From NCBI RefSeq assembly GCF_018336475.1, contig NZ_CP048741.1, positions 2,298,220 through 2,313,350 of the forward strand: a DNA stretch of 15,131 bases. Reading direction: 5' to 3'. This document shows positions 1 to 7,508 of this stretch, piece after piece. Position 1 is the first letter of the stretch; each line of letters opens with the position of its first letter. Below the pieces are notes generated by a model that saw only the letters and a program-made list of their open reading frames with translations, did no database searches and was not told where the DNA came from. Both the position numbers and the translations under genes were made by a program. Source of the DNA: Romboutsia sp. 13368. Its GTDB lineage: Bacteria; Bacillota; Clostridia; Peptostreptococcales; Peptostreptococcaceae.

Positions 1-88
1 TAGGTGATAAAAGTCCTATCTTATCATAATGATGTAACATTCTAATGCTTACACCTGTTAATTTTGATACTTCATTTATTTTATACAT
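1..88 (-). CDS. MerR-family transcriptional regulator, N-terminal fragment cut by window edge
   Basis: Only the first 29 codons lie in the window. They begin MYKINEVSKLTGVSIR and continue MLHHYDKIGLLSP, which is the winged helix-turn-helix start of a MerR regulator. The LHHYDxIGLLSP stretch is typical of the TipAL/Mta branch, whose members sense small hydrophobic ligands or drugs through a C-terminal domain. That domain is outside the window, so the ligand is unknown. The ATG at 86-88 follows an excellent ribosome binding site (AGGAGGTGG, 92-100). The gene has its own promoter with the 19-base spacer expected of MerR-controlled promoters, so it is probably autoregulated and separate from htpG, whose terminator lies just upstream. 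Family assignment is secure. Subfamily is inferred from the N-terminus only. Confidence 0.88.
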   Translation of the reverse strand, partial: MYKINEVSKLTGVSIRMLHHYDKIGLLSP

Positions 89-106
89 TTTCCACCTCCT
101 AAGTTT

Positions 107-137
107 ATATTAAGGTATGACACAATGTTAGGGTCAA
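107..137 (-). promoter_or_regulatory. MerR-type promoter with 19-base spacer, for the MerR regulator gene
   Basis: On the minus strand a -35 box TTGACC (132-137) and a -10 box TAATAT (107-112) are separated by exactly 19 bases. Normal sigma-A promoters have about 17. The overlong spacer is the hallmark of promoters that MerR proteins activate by untwisting DNA. The spacer carries an imperfect dyad, TAACA-TTG-TGTCA. The predicted transcript starts near 100, so the leader would be only about a dozen bases and begin at the ribosome binding site. Boxes and spacing are seen directly; autoregulation is inferred. Confidence 0.72.
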
Positions 138-157
138 CAATAAAATATTATATAAAT

Positions 158-181
158 AAAAAATCCCCATTTAGGGGATTT
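158..181 (-). terminator. Intrinsic terminator of htpG
   Basis: An 8-base-pair stem (161-168 with 174-181, core CCCC/GGGG) has a 5-base loop, and the minus-strand transcript continues into a U-run (158-163). It begins two bases after the htpG stop codon and ends about 20 bases before the MerR promoter, separating the two transcription units. Confidence 0.9.
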
Positions 182-182
182 C

Positions 183-2054
183 TTATAATGAAATTATCAT
201 GCTCATAAGTTGATTATTTCTCTTTATAAATTCATCTAATTGTTTAGAATCTAATTCTTTATTAGATAATAAAGCTATATCTGCTATTTGATTACAAATT
301 AATGATACTTGTTCTTTTTTACTTTCATCATCTTTTAATGAAACAAGCTTTTTAATTATTGAACTATTATCATTTATTAATAAAGTTTTTTCTTCTTCAA
401 AACTCATTCCAAAATCCATACCTGCAAATTGTGATTTCATTTCAGCCATTCTTCTAGATTGTTCTGAAACTAATATAACTGCAGGTGTTTCTTCATTCTT
501 TAGACTTTCTACAGAATAAGTTTTTATTCTATCACCTATCACTTCTTTGAATAAATTTTCTATATCAGTTCTTGTTTCTTTATTTTCTTCATTATCCTTA
601 TCTTTTAATATATCAGATAAATCTGCATCTATTCTATTAAAGTTCACTCCTTGATTTTTAAATTCTATCATAGATATAAAATGATTATCTATTGTAGAGT
701 CTAATATAACTGCATCTAATCCATAACCTTTAAATAACTTTATATATTGTGATTGTTGCTCTTCATTACTTACATAGAATACCTTGTTTTCATGTTTTTC
801 TTTACAGTTTTCTAAATAGTCATTTAAAGTTATATAGTTTCCATCTATAGTTTTAAATAATAAAGACTCTTTTACTTTATCATAGAATCCTTCATCTTTT
901 AGGCATCCAAACTTAATAAATACTTGTATATCATCCCAGAACTTTTCATAATTTTCTCTTTCATTTTTATATAATGATTTTAATTTATCTGCAACCTTTT
1001 TAACTATATGCTTAGAAATTTTACTCACATCTCTATCATTTTGTAAGAAACTTCTAGATACATTTAAAGGTAAATCTGGGCAATCTATTACACCTTTTAA
1101 TAATAGCAAGAATTCTGGTATAACTTCTTTTATATTATCTGCCACGAATACTTGGTTGTTGTATAATTTAACCTTACCTTCTATAAGTTCAAATTCATTT
1201 TTTAATTTAGGGAAGTATAATATCCCTTTTAAATTAAATGGATAATCTACATTTAAGTGTATCCAAAATAACGGCTCTTCAAAAGTATTGAATACTTTTC
1301 TATAGAACTCTTTATATTCTTCATCTGTACAATCCTTTGGAGCTTTTAACCATAATGGATTTGTATCATTTATAGGTGTTGTATCTACTACTTCATCTTC
1401 TTTTACTTCTTCATTTTTTATAGTTTCTAAGTATATATTTACTGGTAAAAATGAGCAGTATTTATCTATTATACTTCTTACTGTGTATTCTTCTAAGAAT
1501 TCTTTACTATCATCTTCTAAGAATAATGTAATTGTTGTACCTCTTGTATTTCTAGAATTAGATTCACTTAATTCAAATTCTAATCCATCTTCACTTACCC
1601 ATCTTACTGGTGTTGCATTTTCTTTATAAGAAAGTGTATCTATTTGTACTTTTTTAGATACCATAAAAGAAGAATAGAATCCTAATCCAAAGTGTCCTAT
1701 TATATCATTTTCTTCATTCATTTTATCTTTGTATGTGTTAAAGAAATCTTCTGCACCTGAGAATGCAACTTGATTTATATATTTTTCTACTTCTTCTGCA
1801 GTCATACCTATACCATTATCATCAAATATAAGTGCTGAATTTTCTTTATCTATATATACTTTTATTTTATAATCTTCATCAGAATTGCCTTTAGCCTCTC
1901 CTAATGAAATTAATTTCTTATATTTATTTACTGCATCACAACCGTTACTTATAAGCTCTCTTATAAATATATCTTTGTCTGAGTATAGCCATTTTTTTAT
2001 TATTGGAAAAATATTTTCTGTATGTATTGATATGCTACCCTTTTGATTTGTCAT
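183..2054 (-). CDS. htpG: HtpG, Hsp90-family molecular chaperone
   Basis: This is the cytosolic ATP-dependent chaperone of the Hsp90 family, 623 residues, matching the roughly 620 of bacterial HtpG. The N-terminal GHKL ATPase domain (about residues 1-215) shows the catalytic-Glu/Asn box ELISNGCDAV (33-42, variant of the usual ELISNASDA), DDNGIGMT (78-85) and the glycine-rich GHFGLGFYSSFMVS (120-133). A short acidic linker (about 215-235) leads to the middle domain, which includes NVSRSFLQND with the arginine expected to contact ATP phosphate. A dimerisation domain follows to the end. The ATG at 2052-2054 is supported by AGGAGGAG six bases upstream. The gene is monocistronic, with its own promoter and terminator. 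Its promoter is overlaid by a CIRCE element, so HrcA repression and heat induction are expected, unlike B. subtilis htpG, which is HrcA-independent. The variant ATPase-box residues look like lineage differences, not damage. Confidence 0.97.
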   Translation of the reverse strand: MTNQKGSISIHTENIFPIIKKWLYSDKDIFIRELISNGCDAVNKYKKLISLGEAKGNSDEDYKIKVYIDKENSALIFDDNGIGMTAEEVEKYINQVAFSGAEDFFNTYKDKMNEENDIIGHFGLGFYSSFMVSKKVQIDTLSYKENATPVRWVSEDGLEFELSESNSRNTRGTTITLFLEDDSKEFLEEYTVRSIIDKYCSFLPVNIYLETIKNEEVKEDEVVDTTPINDTNPLWLKAPKDCTDEEYKEFYRKVFNTFEEPLFWIHLNVDYPFNLKGILYFPKLKNEFELIEGKVKLYNNQVFVADNIKEVIPEFLLLLKGVIDCPDLPLNVSRSFLQNDRDVSKISKHIVKKVADKLKSLYKNERENYEKFWDDIQVFIKFGCLKDEGFYDKVKESLLFKTIDGNYITLNDYLENCKEKHENKVFYVSNEEQQSQYIKLFKGYGLDAVILDSTIDNHFISMIEFKNQGVNFNRIDADLSDILKDKDNEENKETRTDIENLFKEVIGDRIKTYSVESLKNEETPAVILVSEQSRRMAEMKSQFAGMDFGMSFEEEKTLLINDNSSIIKKLVSLKDDESKKEQVSLICNQIADIALLSNKELDSKQLDEFIKRNNQLMSMIISL

Positions 2055-2117
2055 TTTATCTCCTCCTAATTTTTATTAAAATTTATGGGATAAAATTCTG
2101 TTCCCCTTACAAATATT

Positions 2118-2145
2118 ATTGTAGTATATTTTTTAGCACTGTCAA
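2118..2145 (-). promoter_or_regulatory. Sigma-A promoter of htpG
   Basis: On the minus strand a consensus -35 TTGACA (2140-2145) is followed after 16 bases by a -10 TACAAT (2118-2123). Transcription should start near 2111, giving a leader of about 57 bases before the htpG ATG. The -35 box lies inside the CIRCE dyad, so a bound repressor would directly block polymerase. Confidence 0.8.
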
Positions 2146-2159
2146 TCATAGAGTGCTAA
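2133..2159 (-). promoter_or_regulatory. CIRCE element (HrcA operator) of htpG
   Basis: Read on the minus strand this is TTAGCACTC, nine bases, then CAGTGCTAA, against the CIRCE consensus TTAGCACTC-N9-GAGTGCTAA. Seventeen of the 18 conserved positions match. The one deviation (C for G at 2141) is the base that completes the TTGACA -35 box, so operator and promoter appear to have been fitted together. The dyad extends outward as perfect 16-base arms (2125-2140 and 2152-2167). HrcA is the repressor known to bind CIRCE, usually at groESL and dnaK operons. Its gene is not in this window. Confidence 0.88.
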
Positions 2160-2207
2160 AAAATATAAAAAGAATAGTATATTAGTAATTTAATACACTA
2201 TTCTTTT
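2158..2207 (-). terminator. Intrinsic terminator of the pur operon
   Basis: After the purL stop, the minus-strand transcript can form a stem from 2197-2207 with 2168-2178 (11 perfect pairs around AAGAATAGT). It continues past one mismatch to about 17 pairs with a 6-base loop. A U-rich tract follows at 2158-2171. That tract coincides with the outer arm of the CIRCE dyad, so the terminator and the htpG operator share bases. Confidence 0.82.
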
Positions 2208-2214
2208 CTTAATC

Positions 2215-5200
2215 TTATTTAAAGTAATTTACTCCAGATTCAAATATCTTTTGATCCTTTTTACCTATTATATTCTTTATAACATGCTCCCCTATTCTCT
2301 CTGAATGACCCATCTTACCAAATATTCTACCATCAGCACTTGTTATACCTTCAACTGCATAAGTTGAACCATTTGGATTAAAATCTATATCATACGTAGC
2401 ATTATCATTGAAATCTACATATTGAGTAGCTATTTGACCATTAGCTATTAACTGCCTCATAACTTCTTCACTAGCAACAAATTTACCTTCTCCATGAGAT
2501 ATTGCTATACTGTGAGTGTCTCCAACTTCTGTACCCGCTAACCAAGGAGATTTATTAGACGCTATTCTTGTTCTAACTATCTTAGATTGATGTCTACCTA
2601 TGTTATTGTAAGTTAATGTTGGCGCATCAATACTTGTTTCTCTTATTTCACCGAATGGCACTAATCCAAGTTTTATAAGCGCTTGGAATCCATTACATAT
2701 TCCTAGCATTAATCCATCTTGCTTAGTTAAGAATTCATTAACAGCTTCAGCAACTTTAGGATTTCTAAATACTGTAGCCATAAACTTAGCTGAACCATCT
2801 GGCTCATCACCTGCACTAAATCCTCCAGGTAACATTATTATTTGTGACTGTTTTATTTGTTTAACTATTGTTTCTATAGAATCTTCTATATCTTTGTATG
2901 TTAAGTTTTTAAATACTTCTATATTTGTGTTTGCTCCTGCTTTTTCAAAAGCTCTTTGTAAATCATATTCACAGTTTGTTCCTGGGAACGTTGGTATGAA
3001 TACTCTTGGTTTTGCTATAGTTATAGATGATTTTTTAGCTTCACCTTGAGATATAAAGTTTATAGTTTCTATCTTTTCTTTTACATCTACTGACTTAGTT
3101 GGGAATATAGGCTCTAGTGTTTCACAATAAGAATTGTATAATTCTTCTAATGATATCTCTTCATTTTCTATTATTATACTTTGTTCTTCTGTTGTAGACC
3201 CTAATACCATATAGTTATATCCATCTAATAAATCTAAATCTTCATTTGCTAATTCAAGTACTATATTTCCATAGTTAGGTTTAAATAAATCTTCTATACT
3301 TTCATCGAACTTAAATCCTATTCTATTACCAAATGACATCTTAGATATAGCTTCTCCTATACCTGCAAATCCAAGTGCATATGTTGATAATACTTGTTTA
3401 TTGTGTATAAGTTCTGTTACCTTATCTAAGTTTTTCTTTAACATTTCAAAATCAATTACATCATTTTCTAATCTATCTGTGCATAACATTACAACTTGTG
3501 AATTAATTTTCTTAAATTCTGGTGATACTACATAATCTGCATCCACAGTATCCACAGCAAATGATACTAACGTTGGTGGTACATCTATATTTTTAAATGT
3601 ACCTGACATACTGTCTTTTCCACCTATTGCAGGTATTCCAAGTTTATTTTGAGCATAATATGCACCTAAAAGTGCTGCAAATGGTTTACCCCATTTTATT
3701 GGGTTATCACCAAGTTTTTCGAAATACTCTTGTAACGTAAGTCTTATTGAATCATATTTACCCCCAATAGCCACAGCTTTACACACAGATTCAACTACTG
3801 CATATAATGCTCCATGGAACGGACTCCATTTTCCTATTTTAGGGTTATATCCATATGTCATTATTGTTGAAGTATTAGTTTCTCCACCAAGTACTGGTAT
3901 TTTAGCTACCATACCTTGAGCTTCCGTTGCTTGGTACTTACCACCAAATGGCATAAGTACAGTGTTTGAACCTATTGTATTATCAAATCTTTCTACTAAT
4001 CCTTTTTTAGAACAAACATTTAAATCTGATAATACTTCCATAAATTTATCTTTTATATCTTCTTCTATAGCTAATTCACTTTCTCTTTCTTTTAACTCAC
4101 TTTTAAAGAATGTGCTTTCTTCATTAACTTTATCAACATGAACTTTAGTAGTTTGTTTAACTCCATTTGTTTCTATGAAATCTCTACTCATATTAACTAT
4201 TGCTTTACCATTCCAGAACATCCTCATATATCCAGTATTAGTTACTGTAGCTACATGAGTTGCCTCTAAATTTTCTTGTCTTGCTAAACTTATGAACTTA
4301 TCTTTATTAGAAGCATCTATAACTACTGCCATACGTTCTTGTGATTCTGATATAGCTATTTCAGTTCCATCAAGTCCATCATATTTTTTAGGAACTAAAT
4401 CTAGATTTATATCTAAACTATCTGCAACCTCTCCTATAGCAACACATACTCCACCTGCTCCGAAGTCATTACATCTTTTTATCATTTGTGCTACTTCTTT
4501 ATTTCTGAAGAATCTTTGTATCTTTCTCTCATTTGGTGCATCTCCTTTTTGAACTTCTGCACTACAAGTAAGTATAGACTCTTCGCTATGTTCTTTAGAT
4601 GAACCTGTAGCTCCTCCACATCCATCTCTTCCTGTTTTTCCTCCAAGAAGTACAACTATATCTCCATTTTGAGGAACTTCTCTTACTACATTTTCTTTAG
4701 GTACTGCAGCTATTACTGCCCCTATTTCCATTCTCTTTGCAACAAAGTCTTCATCATAAGCTTCTGCAACTTGACCAGTTGTAAGACCTATTTGATTTCC
4801 ATATGAACTATACCCATGAGCTGCTTCAGTAGTTATTTTTCTTTGCATAAGTTTACCTGGTAATGTATCTTCTAAAGTTGTTCTTGGATCTGCACTTCCT
4901 GTAACCCTCATTGCTTGGTATACGTAACTTCTTCCTGATAATGGGTCTCTTATTGCCCCACCTAAACAAGTAGCTGCTCCACCAAACGGCTCTATTTCTG
5001 TTGGATGGTTGTGAGTTTCATTTTTGAACATTACTAAGTATGGCTCTACTTTTCCATCTATTTCAACATCAACATTTATACTACAAGCATTTATTTCTTC
5101 ACTTACATCTAAATCTTCTAATTTACCTTGTTTCCTTAATTCTTTCATAGCTATAGTTGCTATGTCCATTAAGCATATATCTTTTTGTTTATCTACATAA

Positions 5201-6012
5201 ACATTTTTTCTTGATTCAAGATACATATCATAAGCTTCTTTTATTATATCTGTATATTTACCACTTTCTATTTTTACATCTTCTATTTCAGTCATGAATG
5301 TAGTATGTCTACAGTGATCTGACCAATAAGTATCTAATACTTTTATCTCTGTTATCGTAGGATTTCTCTTTTCAGTATTTTTAAAATATCCTTGAATATG
5401 AGCTAAATCCTCTAATGTCATAGCAAGTCCATTATTCTTTAAAAATACTTTTAATCCTTCTTCATTTAAATCTATAAATCCATCTAGTATTTCTACTTCT
5501 GTAGGAATTTGTGTTTCCATTTTTAAGCTTTCTGGCTTTTCTAAAGAATCCTCTCTGCTATCTACTGGATTTATTATATAATCTTTTATTTTATCAAACT
5601 GTTCATCAGTTATATTACCTGTTAGTATATATACTTTAGCAGTATTTATTTCTGGTCTCTTACCTTCATTTACTATTTGTATACATTGAGCCGCCCAATC
5701 TCCTCTTTGGTCATATTGACCTGGAAGGTACTCTATAGCAAATACTCTCTCCCCTTTATTAAACTCTAATGTTTCATGATAAACAATATCTAAATTAGGC
5801 TCTGAGAATATTGTTTTTGCTGCATTTTCATATACTTCTCTATCTATTCCTTCTATGTCGTATCTATTTAAAACCCTTATATTTTCTATAGTATCTATGT
5901 GTAAGCTTTCTATTAAATCCTTTTTTAAAGCTCTAGCTTCAAGGTCAAATCCTTGTCTTTTTTCAACTAATATTCTTCTAACACTTGACTCTAAACTTAT
6001 AGTACTTAACAT
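2215..6012 (-). CDS. purL: Phosphoribosylformylglycinamidine (FGAM) synthase, single-chain PurL
   Basis: This enzyme converts FGAR plus glutamine and ATP to FGAM, the fourth step of IMP synthesis. At 1265 residues it is the fused type, with PurS-like, synthase and glutaminase parts in one chain, as in E. coli (about 1295 residues). B. subtilis splits the activity among PurS, PurQ and PurL. Visible motifs are SDHCRHTTF (231-239) and FKNETHNHPTEIEPFGGA (329-346) in the ATP/FGAR synthase domain. A class I glutamine amidotransferase sits at the C-terminus, with nucleophile Cys1106 in LGICNGFQ and His1236 and Glu1238 in GHSERIG. The ATG at 6010-6012 has GGGAG (6020-6024) eight bases upstream. It is the last gene of the operon and the only one separated from its neighbour by a sizeable gap (211 bases), which holds two stem-loops. 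No frameshift or missing key residue was seen. Confidence 0.97.
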   Translation of the reverse strand: MLSTISLESSVRRILVEKRQGFDLEARALKKDLIESLHIDTIENIRVLNRYDIEGIDREVYENAAKTIFSEPNLDIVYHETLEFNKGERVFAIEYLPGQYDQRGDWAAQCIQIVNEGKRPEINTAKVYILTGNITDEQFDKIKDYIINPVDSREDSLEKPESLKMETQIPTEVEILDGFIDLNEEGLKVFLKNNGLAMTLEDLAHIQGYFKNTEKRNPTITEIKVLDTYWSDHCRHTTFMTEIEDVKIESGKYTDIIKEAYDMYLESRKNVYVDKQKDICLMDIATIAMKELRKQGKLEDLDVSEEINACSINVDVEIDGKVEPYLVMFKNETHNHPTEIEPFGGAATCLGGAIRDPLSGRSYVYQAMRVTGSADPRTTLEDTLPGKLMQRKITTEAAHGYSSYGNQIGLTTGQVAEAYDEDFVAKRMEIGAVIAAVPKENVVREVPQNGDIVVLLGGKTGRDGCGGATGSSKEHSEESILTCSAEVQKGDAPNERKIQRFFRNKEVAQMIKRCNDFGAGGVCVAIGEVADSLDINLDLVPKKYDGLDGTEIAISESQERMAVVIDASNKDKFISLARQENLEATHVATVTNTGYMRMFWNGKAIVNMSRDFIETNGVKQTTKVHVDKVNEESTFFKSELKERESELAIEEDIKDKFMEVLSDLNVCSKKGLVERFDNTIGSNTVLMPFGGKYQATEAQGMVAKIPVLGGETNTSTIMTYGYNPKIGKWSPFHGALYAVVESVCKAVAIGGKYDSIRLTLQEYFEKLGDNPIKWGKPFAALLGAYYAQNKLGIPAIGGKDSMSGTFKNIDVPPTLVSFAVDTVDADYVVSPEFKKINSQVVMLCTDRLENDVIDFEMLKKNLDKVTELIHNKQVLSTYALGFAGIGEAISKMSFGNRIGFKFDESIEDLFKPNYGNIVLELANEDLDLLDGYNYMVLGSTTEEQSIIIENEEISLEELYNSYCETLEPIFPTKSVDVKEKIETINFISQGEAKKSSITIAKPRVFIPTFPGTNCEYDLQRAFEKAGANTNIEVFKNLTYKDIEDSIETIVKQIKQSQIIMLPGGFSAGDEPDGSAKFMATVFRNPKVAEAVNEFLTKQDGLMLGICNGFQALIKLGLVPFGEIRETSIDAPTLTYNNIGRHQSKIVRTRIASNKSPWLAGTEVGDTHSIAISHGEGKFVASEEVMRQLIANGQIATQYVDFNDNATYDIDFNPNGSTYAVEGITSADGRIFGKMGHSERIGEHVIKNIIGKKDQKIFESGVNYFK

Positions 6013-6060
6013 ATCTTTTCTCCCTTTTTATATAATTAAAATGACAATGCTACTAAGTAG

Positions 6061-6109
6061 CTCGTTACCACATTGCTCAAATATATGATTTAAGCAACCT
6101 GGTAACGAG
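6061..6109 (-). other. Stem-loop upstream of purL (possible cis-acting RNA)
   Basis: Outer arms CTCGTTACCA (6061-6070) and TGGTAACGAG (6100-6109) pair perfectly. Inner arms 6073-6082 and 6088-6097 pair around a 5-base loop (6083-6087). Two base pairs that would be A-C mismatches in a plus-strand RNA are G-U pairs in the minus-strand RNA, leaving a single G-G mismatch in a stem of about 22 positions. This fits a structure selected in the pur mRNA. No U-run follows, so it is not a simple terminator. It is more GC-rich than its surroundings and ends about 48 bases before the purL ATG. A flanking TAAGT/ACTTA pair may extend it. Function unknown: mRNA processing, stability or purL control are possible, as is a dispersed palindromic repeat. 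Confidence 0.55.
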
Positions 6110-6125
6110 TCACTTATTATAAGTT

Positions 6126-6167
6126 AGATTTTATGACTTAAATTTTATTATTTAAGCCATAAAATCT
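6126..6167 (-). other. Second stem-loop in the purD-purL gap
   Basis: Arms 6126-6143 and 6150-6167 pair over 18 positions with a 6-base loop (6144-6149). The only non-Watson-Crick position (6136 with 6157) is G-U in the minus-strand RNA but A-C in the plus-strand RNA. It comes just after the duplicated purD tail and before the larger stem-loop at 6061-6109. It lacks a U-tract on the minus strand, so a terminator role is unlikely. A barrier to 3' exonuclease or a processing site would fit but is inference. Confidence 0.5.
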
Positions 6168-6171
6168 ATTT

Positions 6172-6243
6172 TTAACTAAATCTATACTTAGAAAGATAAT
6201 TCTTTACTTAACTAAATCTATACTTAGAAAGATAATTCTTTAC
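6172..6243. repeat. Exact 36-base tandem duplication covering the purD 3' end
   Basis: Two identical 36-base units, 6172-6207 and 6208-6243, lie head to tail. The copy nearer the gene body contains the last codons of purD (LSKELSF) and its TAA stop at 6224-6226. The second copy lies entirely after the stop and is untranslated. The unit length is a multiple of three, so the duplication left the protein unchanged. The identity of the copies suggests a recent event, or a copy-number-variable site. Confidence 0.93.
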
Positions 6244-7498
6244 TTAACTGCATCCCTATATCAGTTCTATAATGCATTCCTTCGAAGTTTATTTTCTCTA
6301 TATTTTTATATACTTTTTTAGCTGCTTCTTCTACACTATCTGCACTTGCTGTTATTCCTATAACTCTTCCCCCATTAGTAACTAAGTTTCCATCAACTAT
6401 CTTAGTTCCACTATGGAAAACAACTATATCTTCATCTAGATTTTCAATTCCTGTAATTACCTTTCCTTTTTCATAATCCTCTGGGTATCCACCTGATGTA
6501 AGCATTACACAAACAACTTCTTCTTTTTTATAGTTAATTTCTATATCTTTTAATCTGTTTTCTAATATAGCTTCCATTATTTTATGTAAGTCAGTATCTA
6601 GTCTAAATAAAACAGATTGAGTTTCAGGGTCTCCAAACCTTACATTATATTCAAGTACCTTTGGACCATCTTCTGTTATCATAAGTCCAACAAACAATAT
6701 ACCTTTATAATTCAAATTATCTTTTTTAAAACCATCTAATGTTTTATTTAAAATTTGCTTCTTTATCTCTTTTGACAACTCATCTGTGTATATCTCACTT
6801 GGAGAAAAAGTTCCCATACCTCCTGTATTAGGACCTTTTTCAAAGTTATACACTTTCTTATGGTCTTTAGCACTTACCATAGGAACTATAGTATTATTGT
6901 CTACAAATGCTAATATAGAAGTTTCAATTCCTGATAAAAATTCTTCTACTACTACTTTTTCTCCAGAACTTCCAAATTTTTTATCGCTCATCATTTCTTT
7001 TAAAGTTGCTATTGCATCTTCTCTATTTTGTGGTATCACTACACCTTTTCCTGCTGCTAGCCCATCAGCTTTTATAACTACTGGATATCCAAAGCTATCT
7101 ATTTCATTTATAGCTTCATCTAAATTTGTATATTGCTTATACTTAGCAGTTGGTATATTATGTCTTATCATAAAGTCTTTAGAAAATGCCTTACTTCCTT
7201 CAAATCTAGCACATTCTTTATTTGGTCCAAATATTTTCAACCCTTCTTTTTCAAATTCATCTACTATACCATTTACAAGAGGAACCTCTGGCCCCACTAC
7301 AGTTAAGTCTATATGATTTTCCTTTGCAAACTTTACTAAGTTTTTTATATCACTATCATTTATATCTAAACATTGTGCAACCTCTCCTATTCCTGGATTT
7401 CCTGGAGCACAATAGATTTTTTCAACATTATTTTCTTTACTTAATTTCCAAGCTATAGCATGTTCTCTTCCACCGCTGCCTACAATTAATATTTTCAT
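6224..7498 (-). CDS. purD: Phosphoribosylamine-glycine ligase (GAR synthetase)
   Basis: This enzyme joins phosphoribosylamine to glycine using ATP to make GAR, the second step of IMP synthesis. The 424 residues match the family length. An N-terminal GSGGREHA (7-14) begins the substrate domain. The ATP-grasp fold follows, with VIKADGLAAGKGV (141-153), GPNTGGMGTFSP (222-233) and EYNVRFGDPETQ (283-294), the last carrying metal-binding residues. The ATG at 7496-7498 is supported by a G-run binding site (7505-7509) that overlaps the purH stop codon, so translation is probably coupled to purH. The extreme C-terminal codons and stop lie inside a 36-base tandem duplication, which does not alter the reading frame. 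The gene is next to last in the operon. Confidence 0.97.
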   Translation of the reverse strand: MKILIVGSGGREHAIAWKLSKENNVEKIYCAPGNPGIGEVAQCLDINDSDIKNLVKFAKENHIDLTVVGPEVPLVNGIVDEFEKEGLKIFGPNKECARFEGSKAFSKDFMIRHNIPTAKYKQYTNLDEAINEIDSFGYPVVIKADGLAAGKGVVIPQNREDAIATLKEMMSDKKFGSSGEKVVVEEFLSGIETSILAFVDNNTIVPMVSAKDHKKVYNFEKGPNTGGMGTFSPSEIYTDELSKEIKKQILNKTLDGFKKDNLNYKGILFVGLMITEDGPKVLEYNVRFGDPETQSVLFRLDTDLHKIMEAILENRLKDIEINYKKEEVVCVMLTSGGYPEDYEKGKVITGIENLDEDIVVFHSGTKIVDGNLVTNGGRVIGITASADSVEEAAKKVYKNIEKINFEGMHYRTDIGMQLSKELSF

Positions 7499-7508
7499 AA
7501 ATTACCCC

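Noticed and set aside
2003..2185. 60-codon plus-strand open frame over the htpG start
   Set aside because: It crosses the htpG start, its promoter and the CIRCE element, has no ribosome binding site, and its composition is that of an antisense shadow.
4292..4552. Plus-strand open frame inside purL, with similar ones in purH, purM, purC and purE
   Set aside because: All are antisense to well-conserved enzymes, and none has a plausible binding site or recognisable product.
6061..6109. Possible T-box: TGGTAACGAG resembles the T-box core TGGNACCGCG
   Set aside because: The core match is incomplete. There is no specifier stem-loop, no terminator U-run, and purL is not a tRNA- or amino-acid-related gene.
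6786..7316. 176-codon plus-strand open frame inside purD
   Set aside because: It lies wholly within conserved PurD ATP-grasp codons on the other strand, with no family resemblance. Long antisense frames are common opposite such genes.
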